DNA of 5,312 nt, from positions 1-5,312 of the forward strand of contig JAFRWH010000214.1 of assembly GCA_017438085.1 (NCBI GenBank). The letters run 5' to 3'. The number at the start of each line of letters is the position of its first letter. Within the stretch, counting starts at the first letter, position 1. The translations under genes were made by a program, and so were the position numbers. The DNA is from Bacillota bacterium (lineage in GTDB: Bacteria; Bacillota_A; Clostridia; Peptostreptococcales; Anaerovoracaceae). A model generated the notes under the pieces. That model was not told where the DNA came from, made no database searches, and was given only the letters and a program-made list of their open reading frames with translations. Shown here piece by piece: positions 1 to 5,312 of this stretch.

Positions 1-1
1 C

Positions 2-241
2 TCCGCTGAACGCACAGGCTATCCCACCCAGAAGCCAGAAAAGCGTATGGAGCTTATGATCTCGGCCTACACCGACGAGGGAGACCTCTGCGCGGACTTT
101 TTCGCAGGCAGCGGAAGCTTCGCAGTGGCTGCGGCAAAAAAGAACCGGAGCTACATATGCTGCGACAGCGCCCCCGAGGCTCTGGAGGTGCAGGCAGAAC
201 GCCTGAGCAAAATATCGTCTGAATTTAAAATTATTCAATAG
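2..241 (+). CDS. C-terminal part of a site-specific DNA methyltransferase (N4-cytosine/N6-adenine type)
   Basis: The reading frame is open from base 2 to a TAG at 239-241, so the gene begins left of the window and only 79 codons are visible. The fragment contains the TGYPTQKP element just before the substrate/AdoMet region. It is followed by DFFAGSGSF, a methyltransferase motif I (AdoMet-binding loop), and then YICCDSAPEAL, which supplies the acidic residue after the second strand. This order, with motif I near the C-terminus, fits the beta-type amino-methyltransferases, whose catalytic DPPY-like motif IV would lie upstream outside the window. By family knowledge the enzyme transfers a methyl group from AdoMet to adenine N6 or cytosine N4 in a specific DNA site. 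Whether it is an orphan or part of a restriction-modification system cannot be told, but no restriction gene follows it. The ATG at 47 is internal. Only 16 bases separate it from the next gene, so read-through transcription is plausible. Confidence 0.85.
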   Translation, partial: SAERTGYPTQKPEKRMELMISAYTDEGDLCADFFAGSGSFAVAAAKKNRSYICCDSAPEALEVQAERLSKISSEFKIIQ

Positions 242-257
242 ATATCAGGAGAAGAAA

Positions 258-1199
258 ATGTTAGACACTAAAAGATTTCAGGACTACAAAGAGAAGATCG
301 TAAAGAACTGCTCACAGATCATCGTGGGCAAAGAAAACGTCATCGAGCTTATACTGGTCAGCTTCCTCTGCTCCGGCCACGTGCTTCTTGAAGACGTGCC
401 CGGCACCGGCAAGACCATGCTGCTCAGATCCTTCGCCAGATCCATAGGCGGAGACTTCAAGCGCATACAGTTCACTCCGGACCTTCTCCCCTCCGACCTC
501 ACCGGCATCAACTTCTACAATCAGAAGTCCGGCGAATTCCAGTTCAGACCCGGTCCCCTCTTCTCCAATATCGTTCTGGCTGACGAGATCAACAGAGCCA
601 CCCCCAGGACCCAGAGCTCCCTTCTTGAAGCCATGGAAGAGCGCCAGATAACCGTTGACGGCGTCACCAGCCGCCTGGAGGAGCCCTTCATGGTAATGGC
701 TACCCAGAACCCCATCGAATCCTACGGCACCTTCCCCCTGCCCGATGCGCAGATCGACCGTTTCTTCATGAAGCTCTCCATGGGCTATATGACAAGAGAA
801 GATGAGATGAGCGTACTTGCAAGAGAAGTCGCTGCCGGAAATCCCGACAGACTGGAAAGAGTGGTCTCCGAGGAAGACACCACTTATGTCCGCAGCGCCT
901 GGGAAGAGGTCAAGGTATCTGCAGACGTTCTGAATTATCTCATGGACATAATCGAAGGAACCAGAAACGAGAGCCACTTCGTTTCCGGTGTTTCCACAAG
1001 AGGCGCGCAGGCCCTCTACAGAGCATGCCAGGCCTATGCAGCGATGCAGGGAAGAGATTATGTCATTCCCGAAGACATCAAATACCTGGCTCCCTATGTT
1101 CTGGCCCACAGACTTGCGGGCAGCAGTGCAGGAAGCGGAGCGCAGGACTTCCTCGCTAAAATACTTGATAAGACACAAGTTCCTCTTGAGGCTGTATAA
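258..1199 (+). CDS. MoxR-family AAA+ ATPase
   Basis: A complete 313-residue protein of the usual MoxR length. AAA+ landmarks are all present: Walker A VPGTGKT (47-53, Lys52), Walker B VLADEINR (106-113, Asp109/Glu110), sensor 1 ATQNP (148-152, Asn151), an arginine-finger-like IDRFF (Arg168), and a sensor 2-type GVSTRGAQAL (Arg248) in the C-terminal lid. It is a soluble protein without membrane segments. Start choice: AGGAG at 247-251 lies 6 bases before ATG 258. By family knowledge, MoxR proteins are hexameric chaperone-like ATPases that remodel partners encoded beside them, often DUF58 or von Willebrand A proteins. Here the stop codon overlaps the next start (TAATG, 1 base), and a DUF58 gene follows, as expected for the family. 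The target of remodeling is not visible. Family assignment is very secure; the cellular role is an inference. Confidence 0.96.
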   Translation: MLDTKRFQDYKEKIVKNCSQIIVGKENVIELILVSFLCSGHVLLEDVPGTGKTMLLRSFARSIGGDFKRIQFTPDLLPSDLTGINFYNQKSGEFQFRPGPLFSNIVLADEINRATPRTQSSLLEAMEERQITVDGVTSRLEEPFMVMATQNPIESYGTFPLPDAQIDRFFMKLSMGYMTREDEMSVLAREVAAGNPDRLERVVSEEDTTYVRSAWEEVKVSADVLNYLMDIIEGTRNESHFVSGVSTRGAQALYRACQAYAAMQGRDYVIPEDIKYLAPYVLAHRLAGSSAGSGAQDFLAKILDKTQVPLEAV

Positions 1200-2248
1200 T
1201 GGGATATTTTCTTGCCTTTTTCGTACTGATACTGGCAATTCTTCAGCGCTTTTCAAGAGACAGGGATCTTGGACTTCTTGATATAGATCTGGAGTCTGAC
1301 AAAAGGGTAGTAGAACCCGGAGAGGAATTCAATCTTCTCCTGAGCATCAGCAATCCGGGCTGGTCTGTCTACCCCTATTTTTCCGTGGATCTGAACCTGC
1401 CTACCGGAATCGAAGTAAAGGACGGCCGCAACCGCTTTACCAGCTGGCTGCTCCCAAAACAGCACATCGAAATGGTCATTCCCTGCGTCATCAACAAGAG
1501 AGGACGCTATCTGGGACAGCACATCAGCCTTTACGCCGGTGATTTTATAGGTCTTGACAGTGTCGAAAACGAATTTTCCCAGTATGTAGATGTGGTCTGC
1601 CTGCCTAAAAAGGCGGAGCTCGGCACCCTTGCCCAGCTTCCCGGCGGCCTTTACGGAGAGATCTCCGTCAACAGATTTATTTTTGAAGATCCTATCCTCA
1701 GCATAGGTTACCGTGACTACACAGGAAGAGAGCCCCAGAAGCAGATCTCCTGGAGCCAGAGCGCCCGCATGGGACGCCTGATGGTAAAGCAGTATGACTA
1801 TACCGAAGACGCTTCCGTGCTCATAGCGGTCAATGCCCAGGCAAAGGCCGGCGACGAAAGCTATGAAGCTGCCTACAGCCTTGCAAGAGCAGTCTGCGAA
1901 AAGCTGGAGGACATGGGCATAATGTACTCCTTCTGTACCAATGCCATCACAGCCGGAGATATCAACTCCTGGAACTATCTGAGCAGCGGCCTCGGGACCC
2001 AGCACCTTATGCATATACTTGAAGGTCTGGGGCGCTGCGGTTACCGCTTTGCCAGCACGCTTGAAAAGATGCTCATAAGAACGCTGAGCAACAATACCAA
2101 TACCTTTGCAATGATATTCATCAGTCCCGAGGAAGACGAGACAAAGCGCCACGAAGCAGAGCTTATAGCAAAGCGCTTCGGCGTCAAGTTCTTCAGCGCG
2201 GTGGCCGCTCCATCCGGCGACCAGGCAGGAAAGGAGGCAGCAAAATGA
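1199..2248 (+). CDS. DUF58 domain protein, membrane-anchored partner of the MoxR ATPase
   Basis: 349 residues. A short hydrophobic stretch at residues 2-17 is a probable single N-terminal membrane anchor; many DUF58 proteins have two such helices. Residues about 30-140 look like a beta-sandwich region with the common pattern 'EPGEEFNLLLSISNPG' (39-54). The DUF58 signature follows: a GYRDYTGREPQKQISW motif at 170-185, then SARMGRLMVKQYDYT at 188-202. The C-terminal half (205-335) alternates hydrophobic strands and helices like a von Willebrand A-type fold. However, the strand where a metal site would begin reads VLIAVNAQ (207-214), so the expected DxSxS motif is absent and Asn212 is in the likely Asp position. 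Start: GAGG at 1188-1191 lies 7 bases before ATG 1199, which overlaps the MoxR stop by 1 base. Its stop overlaps the next start by 4 bases. Biochemical function of DUF58 is poorly defined; partnership with MoxR is inferred from gene order. Confidence 0.93.
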   Translation: MGYFLAFFVLILAILQRFSRDRDLGLLDIDLESDKRVVEPGEEFNLLLSISNPGWSVYPYFSVDLNLPTGIEVKDGRNRFTSWLLPKQHIEMVIPCVINKRGRYLGQHISLYAGDFIGLDSVENEFSQYVDVVCLPKKAELGTLAQLPGGLYGEISVNRFIFEDPILSIGYRDYTGREPQKQISWSQSARMGRLMVKQYDYTEDASVLIAVNAQAKAGDESYEAAYSLARAVCEKLEDMGIMYSFCTNAITAGDINSWNYLSSGLGTQHLMHILEGLGRCGYRFASTLEKMLIRTLSNNTNTFAMIFISPEEDETKRHEAELIAKRFGVKFFSAVAAPSGDQAGKEAAK

Positions 2249-3456
2249 TAAGCATGCTTTTCCTTAAGGCCTTGTCCGACATCGGCTTCATATATTCCAT
2301 CTTCAGCCCTATTCTATATGTACTGAAGATAAACAGGGTGGTGTTCTTCGCGGGATGGATAATGCAGTCGGCGGCCTACTCAATGAGCTACCAGCTGAAG
2401 GACAGAGGATGGCTCAGATACCTGCCCTTTGCCCTCTGCTTCCTGCCCCTTGCAGCAGACTTTTCCATGAAGAGCTTTCTGTTCCTGATACCCGGAATGA
2501 TCTACGGGATCTACTATGCAAAGGACGGAGCCTACTATCTGGACAGAGAGCAGCAGATATCCATTTTTTCAAGGTTCTGGCTGATCGCAGCCGCTGAATG
2601 CTTCGGCACCCTGGTAATGGGAGAGCTGACCATAGTGGGAGACTGGATCATACCGCTGTCGCTGATAACTGTAGTTGCTCAGATACTGCTTATGAGGGCG
2701 CTCCGCCACGATCCGGCAGTTTATCTGTCCCCCAGGTACCAGGCTACTGACCTCGGGATACTGGCAGCCATGGACCTTATCGTCAGCTTCCTGAGCTCCG
2801 ATATGGTAAGGCACAATGTGATGTCCACCATAAAGTACTTCTACTTCACCTTTGTGGTGCCTGTGCTGCTGATATTCATACGTATCATAGCGCAGCTGAT
2901 AGCTCTTCTGGTGATACCCATCCAGAAGCTTATCGCAAAGAATGCCCCGGAGCGGCAGGTAGAGCTCAATACCCAGAGCTTCGAAGAGATGCTGGAAATA
3001 GAGCAGCCGGAATTCGATCCGAATGCAGCCGAGCGAATAAAATACATTATGATCGGCATCGGAACGCTTATCGCTCTTGCTATAATCATTGCTATCTTCC
3101 ATTACCTGTCCCCCGGCAAAAAAGACAGGAACAGGGCACCGCAGTCGACGATCAGGAGAAGCTTCAACCAGAACAAAAAGAGCCGCGCGCAGGAAACCGA
3201 GTCCAGCGAATTCAGCGCTCAGGTAAGAGCCAGATACAAGAGCTATCTGAAGCTGTACAGCAAGATGCATCTTCCAAGAAAGGCTGCCAGCACCAGCAGC
3301 GACATCGAAAGAGTTTCGATGAACCATTTCGATAAAGATGCCAGCCAGCGCATGAGACAGCTGTACATAGCCGCAAGGTACAATGACAGCTCTTCAGCAG
3401 AGGATGCGGAAGAAGCAAAAGTCCTGCTCAAGACCTTGAAAGACACAGCAGAATAA
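2245..3456 (+). CDS. Multi-pass membrane protein with DUF4129-like C-terminal domain, no transglutaminase domain
   Basis: 403 residues. Hydrophobic segments lie near 9-27 (weaker), 31-49, 58-91 (probably two), 110-127, 133-151, 170-184, 198-227 and 266-286, giving about eight membrane passes. A polar linker (about 228-264, acidic around 245-263) sits between the last two. After the last pass comes a strongly basic stretch (GKKDRNR, 291-297; NKKSR, 310-314), which suggests a cytoplasmic tail. The tail then has a helical region at about 325-398 with the DUF4129-like pattern 'RYKSYLKLYSKMHLPRKA' followed later by 'MRQLYIAARYND' and 'EDAEEAKVLLKTLK'. Start: AAGGAGG at 2231-2237 lies 7 bases before ATG 2245, inside a 4-base ATGA overlap with the DUF58 gene. 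In TgpA-like proteins a transglutaminase domain stands between the N-terminal helices and the last helix; it is missing here. The DUF4129 call rests on pattern recognition and is moderately sure. Function is unknown; it is inferred to be the membrane partner of the MoxR-DUF58 pair. Confidence 0.8.
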   Translation: MISMLFLKALSDIGFIYSIFSPILYVLKINRVVFFAGWIMQSAAYSMSYQLKDRGWLRYLPFALCFLPLAADFSMKSFLFLIPGMIYGIYYAKDGAYYLDREQQISIFSRFWLIAAAECFGTLVMGELTIVGDWIIPLSLITVVAQILLMRALRHDPAVYLSPRYQATDLGILAAMDLIVSFLSSDMVRHNVMSTIKYFYFTFVVPVLLIFIRIIAQLIALLVIPIQKLIAKNAPERQVELNTQSFEEMLEIEQPEFDPNAAERIKYIMIGIGTLIALAIIIAIFHYLSPGKKDRNRAPQSTIRRSFNQNKKSRAQETESSEFSAQVRARYKSYLKLYSKMHLPRKAASTSSDIERVSMNHFDKDASQRMRQLYIAARYNDSSSAEDAEEAKVLLKTLKDTAE

Positions 3457-3465
3457 GCATATACA

Positions 3466-3499
3466 TTAAAAGACCTCCGGTTATCCGGAGGTCTTTTAA
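3466..3499. terminator. Bidirectional intrinsic terminator between convergent genes
   Basis: A perfect 15-bp inverted repeat: TTAAAAGACCTCCGG (3466-3480), loop TTAT (3481-3484), CCGGAGGTCTTTTAA (3485-3499). The inner half of the stem is GC-rich. The outer part supplies a run of T on the 3' side of the hairpin for both strands (3494-3497 for +, 3468-3471 read on the - strand). It starts 9 bases after the stop of the DUF4129-like gene and lies 32 bases beyond the stop of the M14 gene on the other strand. One structure can therefore end both transcripts. The T tracts are only four bases long, so efficiency may differ by direction. Confidence 0.93.
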
Positions 3500-3531
3500 A
3501 CTATCAGAGAATAGTTGCCGTTCGCGTTATA

Positions 3532-5223
3532 TTACTTCAGCTTGATCTCAGTCTGGACTGTGCCGCCCTTCTCGCTCCATGCCTTCAGGCAGAGCTTGGT
3601 GCCGGAAGCAGCCTTCACTATCCACTCCATCTTCTTCTTAGCCTTAGCATTTGCGCTGGTGCTGATGTTTCCGTAGAAGAATGCGCCGGTCTGAGTTGCG
3701 CTGTAGCCCTGAAGATGACCGATCTCCTCTTCAGCCTTGCCGCTGAGCAGCTCTGCGCCCTCGCCTTCGAGGAATACCTTTACCTGCTTGGCCTTGCCGA
3801 TCTTCAGTGCTTCGCTGGAGATATTGGTTGGCAGATAGCCGGTATTTCCGACGACAGCAGTAACTTTGTAAATACCCTTGCTGATCTTCTCTGTCTTGAC
3901 GCTGTCGATAACAAGATTAGGCAGAGCGTTTGCATAGCGGATCAGGAAGCGCGTGGACTGTTCCATAACATCCTTAAGGAAGTTCGTCGGCGGGTTCTGA
4001 TGTGTGAACTTGTAATTGAAACCGCCCAGTTCAACCTTTCCGAAGTAAGGATGATCGAATTCCTGCCACTCAACATAATCCTGGGGAGCGTTTTCCTTTA
4101 CCCACTGTCTGCAGGCATTGAAACGTTCGATGCTTGTAGTCAGGCTCTCCTTGGATCTTTCGTTGGCGACATAAGGCTTGCCGGCTCTCTTTGCCAGATC
4201 CCAGTACTCAATGGTGTAGGCTATGATGCCCTCAGACTGATAGCACCAGTCATCGAAGGCTCCGGAATCGTAATTTGCGGGATCCTGCACGAATTCTTCG
4301 TAGATGTTCAGTATCTCGTAACCCAGTTCTTCCACACCCATCTCGGCGATGGTCTTCATAACCTTTATGTCGTCCTGGCAGGCCTGAGCCACGGGCTTGG
4401 TCCCCGGCGGATAGAGGAACATTCCGCCGCTGGTGTGGTTGGTGGAAACTCCGCCGATATTCGGATGCGTCAGTATCCACTCTGCCATAGCTTTAGTCTC
4501 TTCATTGGACAGAGGATATTTGCCTGCGCCAGGCTGACGGTTCTCGGGGAACCAGCCGTAGGGATAGTTGCGGTTGAAGTCAAGAGACCACTCTCTCTTC
4601 TTGCTCTTAAGGTTCTCATCCCCCTCAAACTCTTCCATGTAGCCTTCGGGATAGATATCATAGAACTCGCCTTCTCGGTCGCCCGGATCTCTGGGCTTCA
4701 TTGCGCCTTCATTATCCGGATCCTTCTTCCATGCACCGTAGGGTGTGGGTATACGCATCATGCGGATAACGCCGTCGCCATCCAGGTCTTCTTCCTTGAC
4801 GCCGCCCTTGACTTCGTTGTGGACCTTATTGATGGATCTGATGGTATAGGGGGTTGTGAGCCAGGTCTCGGTGCCGTCGGGGCTTACGCGGGGCACGGAG
4901 TAGATGGTCATGGTGTCAAGCATCTTGGTGACAGCCTTATCCTTCCCGTAGTTGGTGATAAGGTAGTCCAGCATGTGCATTGCTGCCATGGAGCCGGTGA
5001 TCTCGCCTGCGTGGGTATTGCCGTCCACGTGGAAAGCAGGCTTGCTCAGAGCATCACCTGTTTTCTTATTGGTGACGGTAACACCATACTGGTTTCTGCC
5101 CTCGGCAGTGACCATGTTGATATCCAAGGTCACAAGATCAGGATACTTCTTGGCGAAGAACTCAAGATTGGATTTAAGCTCCTCGTAATTGTAGTAATGG
5201 TCATACTTGAAAGTAGTTTTCAA
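3532..5223 (-). CDS. Zinc carboxypeptidase, peptidase family M14, with C-terminal beta-rich domain
   Basis: 563 residues from a TTG start at 5221-5223. Zinc ligands are visible as HAGE (His71, Glu74; HxxE) and NHTSGG (His263). FNRNYPYG (Asn217-Arg218) matches the carboxylate-binding Asn-Arg of carboxypeptidase A, and YTIEYWD (Glu339) is the catalytic glutamate. The M14 domain spans about 7-385. It carries an insertion with DLDGDGVI (Asp146, Asp148, Asp150), an EF-hand/dockerin-like loop that may bind calcium. Residues about 435-563 look like a beta-sandwich appendage. The reaction expected from the family is removal of C-terminal residues from peptides; specificity is not readable. Start choice: AAAGGAG (5236-5230) lies 6 bases before the TTG. 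The frame stays open to an ATG at 5292, but that codon has no ribosome site and sits next to the predicted transcription start. From the TTG there is no signal peptide, so a cytoplasmic location is inferred. It is a single-gene unit, convergent with the MoxR operon. Confidence 0.94.
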   Translation of the reverse strand: MKTTFKYDHYYNYEELKSNLEFFAKKYPDLVTLDINMVTAEGRNQYGVTVTNKKTGDALSKPAFHVDGNTHAGEITGSMAAMHMLDYLITNYGKDKAVTKMLDTMTIYSVPRVSPDGTETWLTTPYTIRSINKVHNEVKGGVKEEDLDGDGVIRMMRIPTPYGAWKKDPDNEGAMKPRDPGDREGEFYDIYPEGYMEEFEGDENLKSKKREWSLDFNRNYPYGWFPENRQPGAGKYPLSNEETKAMAEWILTHPNIGGVSTNHTSGGMFLYPPGTKPVAQACQDDIKVMKTIAEMGVEELGYEILNIYEEFVQDPANYDSGAFDDWCYQSEGIIAYTIEYWDLAKRAGKPYVANERSKESLTTSIERFNACRQWVKENAPQDYVEWQEFDHPYFGKVELGGFNYKFTHQNPPTNFLKDVMEQSTRFLIRYANALPNLVIDSVKTEKISKGIYKVTAVVGNTGYLPTNISSEALKIGKAKQVKVFLEGEGAELLSGKAEEEIGHLQGYSATQTGAFFYGNISTSANAKAKKKMEWIVKAASGTKLCLKAWSEKGGTVQTEIKLK

Positions 5224-5229
5224 TTTTTT

Positions 5230-5236
5230 CTCCTTT
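5230..5236 (-). promoter_or_regulatory. Ribosome binding site that sets the TTG start of the M14 gene
   Basis: On the - strand the sequence reads AAAGGAG, six A bases, then TTG AAA ACT. This is the only strong Shine-Dalgarno match in the leader and has ideal spacing to TTG at 5223. The in-frame ATG at 5241-5239 lies just upstream of the site and cannot use it; the ATG at 5292 has no purine-rich site before it. Confidence 0.85.
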
Positions 5237-5243
5237 CGCATAC

Positions 5244-5304
5244 AATTGTGCATAAATATAAAAATATGCACAATAATACATAGTTTTTGCATTAATTGTG
5301 CATA
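5244..5304. promoter_or_regulatory. Three-site operator-like repeat cluster in the M14 promoter/leader
   Basis: The 10-mer ATTGTGCATA occurs three times within 61 bases: site A at 5245-5254 (+ orientation), site B at 5265-5274 (inverted, TATGCACAAT) and site C at 5295-5304 (+ orientation). A and C share an 11-base match, AATTGTGCATA, exactly 50 bp apart. Centre-to-centre spacings are 20 bp (A-B) and 30 bp (B-C), near whole turns of the helix, so all sites would face the same side. Site C touches the last base of the TATAAT hexamer and covers the predicted start point. A bound protein there would block transcription, while A and B lie in the leader. Repetition, spacing and placement are seen directly; repression by a protein is inferred. 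The regulator is not recognised. Confidence 0.7.
5245..5274 (-). repeat. Perfect 10-bp inverted repeat in the M14 mRNA leader
   Basis: Sites A and B of the operator-like cluster are exact reverse complements of each other, separated by a 10-base AT-only spacer (5255-5264). In the transcript they would form a 10-bp stem, with the 10-base spacer as loop, ending 8 bases before the AAAGGAG ribosome site. The stem has four G-C or C-G pairs at most, so its stability is modest. The third copy near the promoter favours a DNA-binding role over an RNA role, but both are possible. Confidence 0.7.
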
Positions 5305-5312
5305 TTATACCA
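5304..5312 (-). promoter_or_regulatory. Extended -10 promoter element of the M14 gene
   Basis: Read on the - strand, 5312 to 5304 is TGGTATAAT: a consensus TATAAT hexamer (5309-5304) preceded by the TG of an extended -10. Transcription would start near 5297, giving a leader of about 74 bases before the TTG start codon. The -35 region lies outside the window and cannot be checked. Such an extended -10 can work with a weak -35. The assignment is by consensus match and position only. Confidence 0.72.

Noticed and set aside
312..1256. 314-codon open frame on the - strand opposite MoxR
   Set aside because: It is antisense to a clear AAA+ ATPase and its translation has no recognisable motif; stop codons are scarce on the reverse strand because of the codon use of MoxR.
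2355..2597. 80-codon + strand open frame inside the membrane protein gene
   Set aside because: It is out of frame within a well-supported gene, with no ribosome site and no recognisable protein features.
1253..3327. Long - strand open frames opposite the DUF58 and DUF4129-like genes (1253-2152 and 2569-3327)
   Set aside because: They are shadows of well-supported coding genes, with no ribosome sites or family resemblance.
3715..5283. 522-codon open frame on the + strand opposite the M14 gene
   Set aside because: It lies entirely antisense to a protein with intact M14 catalytic residues, resembles no family I know, and has no convincing ribosome site. It is a codon-bias shadow.
5255..5283. 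A second, downstream promoter on the - strand with TATATT (5260-5255) as -10
   Set aside because: At the proper distance there is no -35-like hexamer (the sequence is CTATGT), while the TGGTATAAT element further upstream is a much better match.
5224..5292. Hydrophobic N-terminal extension of the M14 protein as a signal or lipoprotein peptide
   Set aside because: Its ATG has no ribosome site, sits beside the predicted transcription start, and overlaps the operator-like repeats; the Cys17 context (MHNC) does not fit a lipobox. The TTG start is better supported.
5244..5304. CRISPR array or transposon end
   Set aside because: The repeats are only 10-11 bases, one is inverted, spacers are 10 and 20 bases, and no cas or transposase gene is nearby.

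Overview
The window most likely comes from a chromosome of a low-to-mid GC Firmicute, probably a Clostridia-class anaerobe. The evidence is purine-rich AGGAG-type Shine-Dalgarno sequences before nearly every gene, tightly overlapping genes, a TTG start codon, a compact hairpin terminator, and Clostridia-like protein families. This placement is an inference. There are no rRNA, tRNA, insertion sequence or CRISPR signals, and no mobile element was seen. Five protein genes fill almost the whole window.

Layout, left to right. Positions 2-241 (+) hold the last 79 codons of a DNA methyltransferase that begins outside the window. Only 16 bases later starts a three-gene, translationally coupled operon (258-3456, +): a MoxR-family AAA+ ATPase, a DUF58 protein and a multi-pass membrane protein with a DUF4129-like C-terminus. 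The first junction overlaps by 1 base (TAATG) and the second by 4 bases (ATGA). The operon ends at a perfect 15-bp hairpin (3466-3499) flanked by A and T tracts on either side. This hairpin can also terminate the convergent gene, a zinc carboxypeptidase of peptidase family M14 (3532-5223, -).

How the genes may work together. The MoxR/DUF58/membrane-protein trio resembles widespread MoxR-DUF58-transglutaminase (TgpA-like) loci. Here, however, the membrane protein has no transglutaminase domain; a linker of about 37 residues occupies its expected place. The MoxR ATPase is expected to act as a chaperone-like remodeler of the other two at the membrane. The substrate cannot be read from the sequence. 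The M14 peptidase is a separate transcription unit, has all zinc and catalytic residues, and probably has no signal peptide.

The most striking unexplained structure is the short leader/promoter of the peptidase gene (5224-5312). Three copies of ATTGTGCATA lie 20 and 30 bp apart centre to centre. One overlaps the downstream edge of an extended -10 promoter (TGGTATAAT), and the other two form a perfect 10-bp inverted repeat just upstream of the ribosome binding site. This looks like a multi-site operator for an unidentified regulator.
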